Shown: positions 43,558 to 54,022 of the stretch, one piece after another
How positions within the stretch are numbered: the first letter of the stretch is position 1
Layout of the letters: each line of letters begins with the position of its first letter
Source: Streptomyces cellostaticus
GTDB taxonomy: Bacteria > Actinomycetota > Actinomycetes > Streptomycetales > Streptomycetaceae
Direction of reading: 5' to 3'
NCBI RefSeq assembly: GCF_023630175.1
Contig: NZ_JALLIN010000018.1
Location: 62,001 to 126,000 of the forward strand
Length of the DNA: 64,000 bases
Notes under the pieces: generated by a model
The model's database searches: none
What the model was told of the DNA's origin: nothing
Seen by the model: the letters and a program-made list of their open reading frames with translations, nothing else
Translations under genes and position numbers: made by a program

Positions 43558-45624
43558 TCAATCTTCGCTCGCGGCAGTACGGATTTCGCAGGCATCATCA
43601 CCGCGTTCCGGCAGCATGTCGTCCTCCTGCGGCCCGTTACCCAGCATGCGCTCGGCCGCGGACCTGTGCAGATGGGCGGCCGCGGGGTCGCCGAGCCGGT
43701 CCAGGGTGTCGGCCAGTCTGAGCTGCAGGGCGGCCTGCAGCCGGGTGTCCTGGGCACGCCGCGCCCACTCCACGGCCTCCCGGCAGGTGTGCAGCGACTC
43801 CTCGGGCCGCCCCGCGTACTCCTGCACCCGGGCCACCTCGCTCAACGCCCGCGCGTGGGCGGCCACATCACCGTCCTTGCGGTACCCGGCGGCGGCCGCG
43901 CGCCAATTCCTCAGCGCCTCGCCGTAGCGGCCCGCGTAGGTGTGGGCCGTGCCCGTGCGGCCGTACAGCCGGGCGGCCTCGGCGCGCTCGCCCCGGGCCA
44001 GCCGCTCGGCCAGCGCCCGCCCGAACCAGTCCGCGGCCCGGTCGAAGTCCCCCAGCTCCTGGTGGGCGCCGCCTACGGATTCCATCGCGCGGCCGGTGGC
44101 GTACGGGTCGTTCGCCTCGCGTCCGGCGTCCAGCGCGGCCCGGTAGCGGGTCAGCGCGTCCCTGGTGCGGCCGGTCTGCGCGTCCACGTCGCCGAGGTTG
44201 AGCAGGGCGGCGGCCCGCTCCCGGTGCAGTCCGCGCCGCTCGGCGACGTCGAGGACGAGGCCGTGGATCTCGTACAGGTCGGGAGCGGCCGCCTGTGCCC
44301 CGAAGTGCGCCGCCATGGCCCTGACGAGCTGGGACATCAACCGGCGGGCGAGGGTGTCCAGCTCCCCGTCGGCGACGGCCGCGCGGGTGGCGGCCAGCAG
44401 GGCGGGCCGGCGCACCCGCAGCCACTCGGCGGCGGCGCGGGGCGTGGGGAAGCGCAGCGCCGGGGGCATCTCCCGCAGCCTCTCCCGGGCCTGCGGGCTG
44501 TCCGTCTCGGTGATCAGCCGGCAGGACTGCAGCAGCCGTACGTTGCGCTCCAGCATCCGGGCCCGGGCGAGCTGGAGCTCACCGGGGCGCTCCTGGCTCT
44601 CGGCGCGGGCGCGCATCAGCGGGTGCAGGCAGCCGGGGACGGCGTACTGGGGCAGCGGGGAGTCCACCGCGCGCAGCAGACCGACTGCGGCGAACTCCTC
44701 CAGCACGGCGCCGGCGGTGTCCACCGAGCAGCCGGCCAGGGCGGAGGCGGTGTGCGGGTCGGCCAGGCCGGCCGGGGCCAGGCACAGCAGGCGCAGTACC
44801 CGGGCGGCCCGGCCCGGGAGCTGGTCGTGGACGAGCCGGAAGACCCGGGCGAGCGGGGTGCCCTCGGGGGCGTCGCCGGTGTCCGTGTGCAGCCGTTTGG
44901 CCAGGTCGGAGACGGCTGCCTGGGGCCGGGAGGCGAGCCAGCCGCCGGCCAGGGCGAGCGCGGCCGGCTGCCCCTCGCAGGCCTCGGCGAGGCTCTCGGC
45001 GGAGCGCGGGTCGACGGTGATCCGGACCGAGCCGGTGTAGCGGGTCAGGAGTTCCACCGCGGACTTCGCGTCGAGGCCGCCCAGGGTGCAGGGGCGGACG
45101 TCGGCGATGCCGGTGAGCGGACCGCCGGCGACGGCCACGACCAGGCAGTCGGGGGCGTCCGGGAGCAGTGCGTCCACCTGCTCGGCGCCGGCCGCGTCGT
45201 CCAGCAGGAGCAGCGCCCGCCGGCCCGCGAGGGCCGTGCGCAGCACCTCGGTCAGCTCCTCCTCGGCGGCCCCGGCGGGAGCCGGCACGTCGAGCGCGGC
45301 GAGCAGTTCGCGGGCGGTGCGCGCGACCGGTACGGGGGTGCCGTCGGGCTCGCCGAGGCGGGCCCGCAGCACTCCGTCGGGGTAACGCTCGGCGACCTGC
45401 CGGGCCAGTTCCCCGGCCAGGGCGGTCCGGCCGGACCCGGGGCGTCCGGCGATGAGGAGCACGCGCGCGCGGGGTGGCTTGCGCCCCGAGAGGGTGTCCA
45501 GCCCGGCGCGCTCGATGTCGGCGCGCAGACCCTTCAACTCCCGCGTGCGGCCCAGGAAATGATCCTCCGAGGGCGGATGCGCGGGCAGCCGCGCGTCGTC
45601 CGTGTCCACCGCCTGATCCGTCAC
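43558..45624 (-). CDS. STAND-type ATPase with TPR repeats
   Basis: A 688-residue protein of the AfsR/NB-ARC type without a DNA-binding domain. The NTPase P-loop is IAGRPGSGRTALAGEL (GxxGxGRT, Arg in place of Lys) and Walker B is ALLLLDDAAGAEQ; then a winged-helix-like segment, and about six TPR units from residue 475 onward (ALLNLGDVDAQTGRTRDALT, VGGAHQELGDFDRAADWFGR, TYAGRYGEALRNWR, VQEYAGRPEESLHTCREA). The GTG at 45624 with GGAG upstream fits; longer frames do not. STAND proteins act as switches or scaffolds, some in signalling or defence; a target is not apparent. Confidence 0.85.
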   Translation of the reverse strand: MTDQAVDTDDARLPAHPPSEDHFLGRTRELKGLRADIERAGLDTLSGRKPPRARVLLIAGRPGSGRTALAGELARQVAERYPDGVLRARLGEPDGTPVPVARTARELLAALDVPAPAGAAEEELTEVLRTALAGRRALLLLDDAAGAEQVDALLPDAPDCLVVAVAGGPLTGIADVRPCTLGGLDAKSAVELLTRYTGSVRITVDPRSAESLAEACEGQPAALALAGGWLASRPQAAVSDLAKRLHTDTGDAPEGTPLARVFRLVHDQLPGRAARVLRLLCLAPAGLADPHTASALAGCSVDTAGAVLEEFAAVGLLRAVDSPLPQYAVPGCLHPLMRARAESQERPGELQLARARMLERNVRLLQSCRLITETDSPQARERLREMPPALRFPTPRAAAEWLRVRRPALLAATRAAVADGELDTLARRLMSQLVRAMAAHFGAQAAAPDLYEIHGLVLDVAERRGLHRERAAALLNLGDVDAQTGRTRDALTRYRAALDAGREANDPYATGRAMESVGGAHQELGDFDRAADWFGRALAERLARGERAEAARLYGRTGTAHTYAGRYGEALRNWRAAAAGYRKDGDVAAHARALSEVARVQEYAGRPEESLHTCREAVEWARRAQDTRLQAALQLRLADTLDRLGDPAAAHLHRSAAERMLGNGPQEDDMLPERGDDACEIRTAASED

Positions 45625-45868
45625 GGGCCACACTCCCGTCCCACCGCGCGCGCAAGCCCGCCGGGTCCTCCCGGAACAGGCATTTCCAGAGCCTAGTTCA
45701 CGCTCTGCGACGTTCCGGTGGGAGCGCGGCGGACACATCCCCCGATCGGATCAGGCGATCGTCACACCAATGCGCGGACGGCTGGGACGAGGCTCCGGAC
45801 GGAGGGGGTCCGGGCGGGCTCCGGCGGGTCCGGGACGGCCGCCCGGGCCCTCCCCGGAGCTGCCGGGC

Positions 45869-46495
45869 TCAGGAGTCGAAGGGGCGCGCGGGCCAGGGCG
45901 CGTCGGCCGGGCGCAGCCCGTCCAGGCCGTCCCCGCCCCGGGCGGCGACCAGCGAGAGGACGCCCACCACGAGGCAGTTGTTGTGCACATCGCCGGCGAG
46001 CACCCGGCGCACCAGTTCGTCGACCGGCAGGCGCGCGTGCTCCATGTCGGTCTCCTCGTGCTCCGCCTCGAACCGCTCGCCCTCGGCCTCCGAGAGGTCA
46101 CGGGCGAGGAAGATGCGTACGGCCTCGTCGCAGCCGCCGGGGGTGGTGTACACGTCGGTCAGCACCCGCCAGTCCTCGGCCTTGACGTGCGCCTCCTCGT
46201 ACAGCTCGCGCTGGGCGGCGTGCAGCGGGTTCTCACCGGGCACGTCGAGCAGGCCGGCCGGGATCTCCCAGAGCTTGTGGCGCACCGGGTGCCGGTACTG
46301 GTTGATCAGCAGCACCCGGTCCTCCGCATCGAGCGCGAGGACGGCGACCGAGCCGGGGTGCACCTGGTAGTCGCGGCGGACCACCGAGCCGTCGGGCATG
46401 ACGACCTCGTCCGTGCGCACGGAGGTCTTGTTGCCCGTGAAGGGGGTCTCCGTCGCCCGGATCTCCCACTCCGCGGGGGTGTCCTTGATCGTCAT
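45869..46495 (-). CDS. NUDIX hydrolase, ADP-ribose pyrophosphatase type
   Basis: A 208-residue hydrolase. The NUDIX box is GENPLHAAQRELYEEAHVKA, preceded by KLWEIPAGLLDVP, which is the ADP-ribose pyrophosphatase (NudF-like) pattern; TTPGGCDEAVRIFLA follows. It should split ADP-ribose into AMP and ribose-5-phosphate. The ATG at 46495 matches the family. It follows pyrG by 84 bp on the same strand; a pyrG-nudix pair is common in actinobacteria. Confidence 0.92.
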   Translation of the reverse strand: MTIKDTPAEWEIRATETPFTGNKTSVRTDEVVMPDGSVVRRDYQVHPGSVAVLALDAEDRVLLINQYRHPVRHKLWEIPAGLLDVPGENPLHAAQRELYEEAHVKAEDWRVLTDVYTTPGGCDEAVRIFLARDLSEAEGERFEAEHEETDMEHARLPVDELVRRVLAGDVHNNCLVVGVLSLVAARGGDGLDGLRPADAPWPARPFDS

Positions 46496-46579
46496 GCCCT
46501 GTCCTTCCACACGTGCACGAGCGGCCGGGGCGCGGCCCGTTCTGAACGGGAGCGCCCCGGCCACCGTACAACCGTCGTG

Positions 46580-48229
<1,650 letters not shown>

Positions 48230-48782
48230 GGCCAAGAGGGGGCTCCCGTGGTCGCTGACTGTCGTGCGGTGCGGCTGCCGGTCCGGATGTCTCCGGGGGT
48301 CGCCGTCGCTGCGGTTCGGGGGTTCGTCTCCCACCGGTCCACGGGCTACCAGCGTAACAGCGCCCGGAGGGGATGGCTCCCGGCCACGCTCCGCGCCCGC
48401 TCCGGCACACAGCGGTCCGGTTCGGGGACGGCGCACGGCCCACCCGTTCACACGCGTGCGCACCCGTCACACGCCCATCACCCGCTGGTCACTCGTTCGG
48501 CCCACACGGGTTGCCGGGAGCGGCACGCAGATCATCTGCGTGCGTCGTATCCTGCTCGGACACTCACCTGCCGAGCCCGTCCGGAACGACGGCACACCCC
48601 CGCCCGCAGCACCCGGAACAACGAGAGCGCGGCAGTTCGTTGAGCAAGGACTGTCGTTTTGCCCCAGGGCTCGGCGGGCTACTTTGCTTCACCGCTCAAC
48701 GACGCACAACAAACGACCCCTTGACCGCACTAGCGACAGCCCCCTGCGCGGGGGTGACGTGGCCGTTCGACTGGAGTTGCAC
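48230..48782. other. Long intergenic region between pyrG and GH15
   Basis: 553 bp between divergent genes. It contains a 10-bp palindrome pair (48523-48543) and moderately GC-rich sequence; both promoters should be here. No gene is supported. Confidence 0.5.
48523..48543. promoter_or_regulatory. Palindrome, possible operator
   Basis: GCACGCAGAT-C-ATCTGCGTGC: perfect 10-bp arms with one central base, 240 bp upstream of the GH15 start and about 290 bp upstream of pyrG. Confidence 0.4.
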
Positions 48783-50585
48783 GTGGCCGGGCGCATCGAA
48801 GACTACGCACTCATCGGAGACATGCAGACCGCTGCCCTGGTCTGCCGGGACGGCACAGTCGACTGGCTGTGCCTGCCCCGCTTCGACTCGCATGCCATCT
48901 TCGCCGGCCTGCTGGGCACCGAGGAGCACGGCTTCTGGCGGCTCGGCCCGGCGTACGCGGCCGACTCCCAGCCGCCCACGGCCGCCCGGCGCAGCTACCG
49001 GGGCGACTCGCTGATCCTGGAGTCGGAGTGGGACACCCCGCGCGGCACCGTGCGCGTGACCGATTTCATGCCCCCGCGCGACGGCGCCCCGCAGCTCATC
49101 CGGATCGTGGAGGGCGTCACCGGCCGGGTGCCGATGCGCTCGGCGCTCAGGATGCGCTTCTCCTACGGCCGGGTCGTGCCCTGGGTGCACAAGCACGAGG
49201 GCCGCACGGTGGCGGTCGCCGGGCCCGACTCGGTGTGGTTCGACACGGAGGCCGAGACCTACGGAAAGTCGCTGACGACCTACGCCGACTTCACCGTCGC
49301 CCCGGGTGACCGGATCGCGTTCACGATCTCCTGGCAGCCCTCGCACAAGCAGCCGCCCCCGCTGCCGGAACCGGAGGCCTCGCTGGAGGCGACCGAGGAC
49401 TTCTGGCGCGAGTGGGTCGAGCACTGCACGTACCACGGTCCGTACCGCGAGGCGGTGGTCCGCTCGCTGATCACCCTGAAGGCGCTGACCTACGCCCCGA
49501 CCGGCGGCATCGTCGCGGCCCCCACCACCTCCCTGCCCGAGGACATCGGCGGCGTCCGCAACTGGGACTACCGCTACACCTGGCTGCGCGACGCGGCGAT
49601 CACCCTGTCCTCGCTGCTGCGCACCGGCTACCGCGAGGAGGCCCGCGCCTGGCGGGAGTGGCTGCTGCGCGCGGTGGCCGGCGACCCCGAGAACCTGCAG
49701 ATCATGTACGGCATCGCGGGCGAGCGCGAGCTGGGCGAGGCGGAGCTGGACTGGCTGCCGGGCTACGAGCACTCGGCCCCGGTCCGGGTCGGCAACGGCG
49801 CCGCGCACCAGCTCCAGCTCGACGTCTACGGCGAGGTCACCGAGGCCCTGCACCTGGCCCATATGACGGGCCTGGCCCGCAACGACTACGCCTCCCTGCT
49901 CCAGCTCAAGCTGATCCGCTACCTCGAGGACCACTGGCAGGAGCCGGACGAGGGCATCTGGGAGGTGCGCGGCCCGCGCCGGCACTTCGTGCACTCCAAG
50001 GTGATGGCCTGGGTGGCGGTGGACCGCACGATCAAGCTGATCGAGTCCGGAGACGCGGACGGCCCGCTGGAGCGCTGGAAGGAACTGCGCGACGACATCC
50101 ACCGGGACGTGTGCGAGAAGGGCTACGACAAGGAACGCAACACCTTCACGCAGTCCTACGGCTCCCAGGAGCTGGACGCCTCCCTGCTGCTGATCCCGCA
50201 GATGGGCTTCCTGCCGCCGGACGACAAGCGGGTGATCGGCACCATCGAGGCGATCCAGCGCGAGCTGTCCACCTCGGACGGGTTCATCCTGCGCTACCCC
50301 ACCGAGGGCAAGGACGAGGGCGTCGACGGCCTCCCCGGCGACGAAGGGGCCTTCCTCGCCTGCTCGTTCTGGATGGCGGACGACCTCGCGATGATCGGCC
50401 GCGTGGACGAGGCCAGGAAGCTGTTCGAGAAGCTCCTCGCGCTCCGCAACGACCTGGGTCTGCTCGCCGAGGAGTGGGACCCGCGGCTCCAGCGCCAGGT
50501 CGGCAACTTCCCCCAGGCGTTCAGCCACGTGCCGCTGATCGACACCGCGCTGCGGCTGACGGCCTCGGGGGCGTACGGCGGCTGA
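48783..50585 (+). CDS. Glycoside hydrolase family 15 protein (trehalase/glucoamylase type)
   Basis: A 600-residue cytosolic GH15 enzyme with an N-terminal beta-sandwich (GRIEDYALIGDMQTAALVCR, DGTVDWLCLPRFDSHAIFA) and an (alpha/alpha)6 barrel with GGVRNWDYRYTWLRDAAITL and LLAEEWDPRLQRQVGNFPQA. The WDYRYTWLRD loop forms the substrate pocket and the EEWDP Glu is a catalytic candidate. Mycobacterial relatives of this length are trehalases, so trehalose is a likely substrate. The GTG at 48783 has GGAG 6 nt upstream. A hairpin follows. Confidence 0.9.
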   Translation: MAGRIEDYALIGDMQTAALVCRDGTVDWLCLPRFDSHAIFAGLLGTEEHGFWRLGPAYAADSQPPTAARRSYRGDSLILESEWDTPRGTVRVTDFMPPRDGAPQLIRIVEGVTGRVPMRSALRMRFSYGRVVPWVHKHEGRTVAVAGPDSVWFDTEAETYGKSLTTYADFTVAPGDRIAFTISWQPSHKQPPPLPEPEASLEATEDFWREWVEHCTYHGPYREAVVRSLITLKALTYAPTGGIVAAPTTSLPEDIGGVRNWDYRYTWLRDAAITLSSLLRTGYREEARAWREWLLRAVAGDPENLQIMYGIAGERELGEAELDWLPGYEHSAPVRVGNGAAHQLQLDVYGEVTEALHLAHMTGLARNDYASLLQLKLIRYLEDHWQEPDEGIWEVRGPRRHFVHSKVMAWVAVDRTIKLIESGDADGPLERWKELRDDIHRDVCEKGYDKERNTFTQSYGSQELDASLLLIPQMGFLPPDDKRVIGTIEAIQRELSTSDGFILRYPTEGKDEGVDGLPGDEGAFLACSFWMADDLAMIGRVDEARKLFEKLLALRNDLGLLAEEWDPRLQRQVGNFPQAFSHVPLIDTALRLTASGAYGG

Positions 50586-50637
50586 ACGGCATCGGCCGAA
50601 CCGGCTCGCGGGCGCTGTCGCCGGTCCGAGCGGCGCC

Positions 50638-50661
50638 GCGGGCGGACGGGAGTCCGCCCGC
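50638..50661 (+). terminator. Terminator of the GH15 gene
   Basis: A perfect 10-bp stem (50638-50647 with 50652-50661) and GGGA loop, 53 bp after the stop. Confidence 0.65.
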
Positions 50662-50754
50662 ACCGGGGCCGGTGGTGAAGGTGCCGTCGTCCGCCCGAGG
50701 GAGAGCCCTTAGGCTGGAGAGGCACCATTGCCACTTTCCGGAAGGGGGGCGGCC

Positions 50755-52137
50755 ATGGCTTCCCCTTCGAAGGCGGGCGCGGCTCTCGCCGCGCTGCGCG
50801 AAGACCTGGCCGGCGACGTGTTCGCCCCCTCGGACCCGGGCTACGACGAGGCCCGCACCGTCTTCAACGCGATGATCGACCGGCGGCCGGCGGTGATCGC
50901 CCAGTGCACGGGCCCGTCCGACGTGGTCCGCGCCGTACGGTTCGCCCGGGACCTGGACCTTCCGGTCGCGGTGCGCGGCGGCGGGCACAGTGTGGCCGGC
51001 ACGGCCCTGGGCGACGGCGCCGTGGTGGTGGACCTGCGCCGGATGCACGGGGTGAGCGTGGATCCGGCGGCCGAGGCGGTCCGGGTGGAGGGCGGCGCCA
51101 CGATGACCCATCTGGACCGGGCCACCCAGCCGCACGGCCTCGCCACCACCGGTGGCCGCGTCTCGACCACCGGTGTCGGCGGCTTCGTCCTCGGCGGCGG
51201 CACCGGCTGGCTGGACCGCGCCTTCGGCTACGCCGCCGACAACCTGCTCGGCGTGGAGCTGGTGACCGCTGACGCCGAGCGGGTGCACGCGAGCGCCGAC
51301 GAGAACCCGGAGCTGTTCTGGGCCCTGCACGGCGGCGGCGGAAACTTCGGCGTCGCCACCGCGCTCACCCTGCGGCTGCACGAACTGCCCGAGTTCTCCA
51401 TCGCCCTGCTGCTGTACCTGCCGCAACGCGGCCAGGACGTGGTCCGCGTCTTCCGTGAGATCGTCACCACCGGTCCCGACGAGGTGAGCGGCGCCGTGCT
51501 CTACCTGACCGGCCCGCCCGAGGAGTTCGTGCCGGCGGAGCTGGTGGGCAAGCTGGTGTGCGTCGCGCTGCTGACCTACGCCGGCGGCGAGGACGGCCTG
51601 CGCAAGCTCGCCGAGCCCCTGCTGGCGATGCCCCACGAGGCGCAGATCGTCGGCGCGATGCCGTACGCCGACGTCCAGTGCATGCTGGACGACCCGCCCG
51701 GGCAGCGGAACTACTGGTCGGCCGAGTACGTGACCGGTCTGCCCGACGAACTGGTGGACGTCTACTGCGCCCGCGCGGAGAGCATGCCGGTACCCACCAG
51801 CACCCAGCACCTGCTGTTCCCGCAGGGCGGCGCGATCGCCGCCGGCCCGCACGAGTTCCCGGTGCCCTACCGGGACGCGCCCTGGGCGGTGCACCCCTTC
51901 GCCATCTGGCAGGACCCGGCCGACGACGAGCGGGCGGTCGCCTGGGTGCGCGAGGTGCGCGGCGACGTCCGGCCCTGGAGCACCGGCGCCGTCTACCTGA
52001 ACTTCATCGGGGACGAGGGCCGGGATCGGGTCAGGGCGGGACTGGGCGAAGGAAACCTGCTGCGGCTGGAGAAGGTGAAGCGGGCCTACGACCCGGACAA
52101 CGTGTTCCGCTTCAACCACAACATCCACCCGGTGTAG
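50755..52137 (+). CDS. FAD-binding (PCMH/BBE) oxidoreductase
   Basis: A 460-residue flavoenzyme. The FAD domain has VRGGGHSVAGTALGDGAVVV, where the His in GGGHS is usually the covalent FAD attachment site (the Cys of bicovalent members is not evident in the usual place), GGRVSTTGVGGFVLGGGTGW, and the BBE segment YDPDNVFRFNHNIHPV at the C-terminus. Members oxidise sugars, alkaloids or polyketide intermediates. The ATG at 50755 has a GGGGGG site 6 nt upstream. The next gene is a PucR regulator, 76 bp downstream. Confidence 0.9.
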   Translation: MASPSKAGAALAALREDLAGDVFAPSDPGYDEARTVFNAMIDRRPAVIAQCTGPSDVVRAVRFARDLDLPVAVRGGGHSVAGTALGDGAVVVDLRRMHGVSVDPAAEAVRVEGGATMTHLDRATQPHGLATTGGRVSTTGVGGFVLGGGTGWLDRAFGYAADNLLGVELVTADAERVHASADENPELFWALHGGGGNFGVATALTLRLHELPEFSIALLLYLPQRGQDVVRVFREIVTTGPDEVSGAVLYLTGPPEEFVPAELVGKLVCVALLTYAGGEDGLRKLAEPLLAMPHEAQIVGAMPYADVQCMLDDPPGQRNYWSAEYVTGLPDELVDVYCARAESMPVPTSTQHLLFPQGGAIAAGPHEFPVPYRDAPWAVHPFAIWQDPADDERAVAWVREVRGDVRPWSTGAVYLNFIGDEGRDRVRAGLGEGNLLRLEKVKRAYDPDNVFRFNHNIHPV

Positions 52138-52213
52138 TTCCGGGCGCGAACGACGGGGCCCGCGCCGGGGCGCACGCTGTCGCCCGGGCGTTTACGCAGG
52201 TAGCGTCCGCTCC

Positions 52214-53863
52214 ATGGACAGCGGTACGGAGAGCAGACCCGCCACTCAGGGCGCCGGGATCACCGTTCGGCGGGCGCTGGAGCTGCCAGGGCTGCGCAGC
52301 GGCCTGCCCGAGATCCTGGCGGGCGGCGACCGGCTGGGGCGCACCGTGCGCTGGGTGCACGCGGGCGAGGTGCCGAACATCGCCTCGCTGCTGAAGGGCG
52401 GCGAGCTGCTGCTCACCACCGGCTACGGGCTCGGTACCCGGCCGGCCGAGCAGCGGGCGTTCGTACGCACCCTCGCCGAGCGGGGCATCGCCGCGCTGGT
52501 GGTGGAGCTGGGGCCGCGGTTCGCACGGCTGCCCGCGGCCCTGGTGGACACCGCGCGCACCGCAGGGCTGCCACTGGTCCAGCTCCACCGCGAGGTGCCC
52601 TTCGTGACGGTCACCGAGGAGATCCACACGGAGATCGTCAACGGGCACTACGCGCTGCTGCAACGCGCCGAGGAGGTGCACCGGCGGTGCACGGAGGCGC
52701 TGCTGGGCGGGGGCGGGGTGCCGCAAGTGCTCGGCATCCTGGCCGACTTCTGCGCGAACCCGGTGTTCCTGGAGACGGCGGACGGCCGGCTGCTCTACGC
52801 CGCCGGGGCGGGGCCCGAGGGCGCCGATCCGCTGCAGGTGTGGGAGGGGCTGCGCGGCCCGCAGAAGGACGCGCCGCCACCGGCCGGTTCGGCGCTCGTG
52901 GACGTCCCCGGCGGCGGGCCCGGTGCGGGGCCGGGGTCGGTGCGGGCCCGGCTGGTGCTGCTGCCGGTCCGCTCGCCGCTGGCGCCGGTGCACCGGATGG
53001 CCGCGGAACGGGCGGCGGGCATCCTGGCCGTGGTGCTGATGCAGGCCCGGCAGGAGGAGGAGCTGGCCGCACGGGGCCGGGGCGACTTCCTCACCGACCT
53101 GGCGGAGGGACGGATCACGGCGGAGGACGCTCCGGCACAGGCCCGCGTCCTGGGGTTCAAACCGGGCGGCAACCCGCTGCTGCCGGTGGTGATGCGGGTC
53201 GGGGACCCCCTGTCCCCGTCCGGGGGCTGGGCGGTGCTGGCGCGTGCGGTCTCCGAGGAACTGGCCTCGGTGGGGGTGCCGGTGCTGCTGGGCGTCCGGC
53301 CGGTCGAGGGCCGGGTGCTGGTCCTGCTCGGGCTGCGCGCGGAGTCGGAGCGGCCGGCGGTCGCCGACCGGGTGGCCGCGGCGCTGCGGGCGGGCGTGGA
53401 ACGGGCCGGGATGCGGCGGCCGGGCGCGGCCCCGCCGGTCGTGGTCGTCGGGGTGGCCGGCGGCTGGGCGGCCGCGTCGGCCGGACTGCGGCACGCGGCG
53501 GAGACGGCGACCGCGGCCCAGGGCCTCACCGACCGGCCCTGGTACGACGCCCGCCGCCTGGACATCGACCTGCTGCTGTGGCGGCTGCGCGACCACCCGG
53601 ACCTCGCGGCGTTCGTGGACCGCGCGATCGGTCCGCTGCGCGACCACGACCACCGCTCCAGGCCACCGCTGCTGCCCACCCTGGAGACGTATCTGGCGCA
53701 CGCGGGCCGCAAGGCGGAGACCGCCCGCGAACTGCACCTCAACCGGCAGACCCTGTACAACCGCCTCGCCCGCATCGGCGAGTTGCTGGGCACCGACCTC
53801 GACGACCCGCAGACGGTGCTCGCCCTGAGCCTGGCACTGCGCGCCCGCCGGCACACGTCCTAG
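52214..53863 (+). CDS. PucR-family regulator
   Basis: A 549-residue regulator: an N-terminal PucR domain (about 15-140: TVRRALELPGLRSGLPEILA, WVHAGEVPNIASLLKGGELL), a GGDEF-like/GAF middle and a C-terminal PucR-type HTH (LETYLAHAGRKAETARELHL and NRQTLYNRLARIGELLG). In other bacteria such regulators control purine or amino acid catabolism, answering to substrate. A TAGCGT -10-like box 7 nt before the ATG indicates a leaderless message. The FAD oxidoreductase just upstream is a candidate target, by inference. Confidence 0.88.
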   Translation: MDSGTESRPATQGAGITVRRALELPGLRSGLPEILAGGDRLGRTVRWVHAGEVPNIASLLKGGELLLTTGYGLGTRPAEQRAFVRTLAERGIAALVVELGPRFARLPAALVDTARTAGLPLVQLHREVPFVTVTEEIHTEIVNGHYALLQRAEEVHRRCTEALLGGGGVPQVLGILADFCANPVFLETADGRLLYAAGAGPEGADPLQVWEGLRGPQKDAPPPAGSALVDVPGGGPGAGPGSVRARLVLLPVRSPLAPVHRMAAERAAGILAVVLMQARQEEELAARGRGDFLTDLAEGRITAEDAPAQARVLGFKPGGNPLLPVVMRVGDPLSPSGGWAVLARAVSEELASVGVPVLLGVRPVEGRVLVLLGLRAESERPAVADRVAAALRAGVERAGMRRPGAAPPVVVVGVAGGWAAASAGLRHAAETATAAQGLTDRPWYDARRLDIDLLLWRLRDHPDLAAFVDRAIGPLRDHDHRSRPPLLPTLETYLAHAGRKAETARELHLNRQTLYNRLARIGELLGTDLDDPQTVLALSLALRARRHTS

Positions 53864-54022
53864 TGCCGTCCCGTGCTGCGCGGTCAGTCACCGCACAGCG
53901 TCGGATGCGGAGCTCCGCAGGGCGCGGAGCCGTCCTCGTACCGGGCGTGTTCGGGCGGTCCGGCAACGCGGCGTGGTGCCGCGGCCGTCGTCGTGCGCCC
54001 GCCGGGGATCGCGGGACAGCCC

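Noticed and set aside
53906..53919. TGCGGAGCTCCGCA palindrome after the PucR gene as a regulatory site
   Set aside because: It lies downstream of the gene, between convergent genes, and is more likely a minor stem-loop or chance palindrome.
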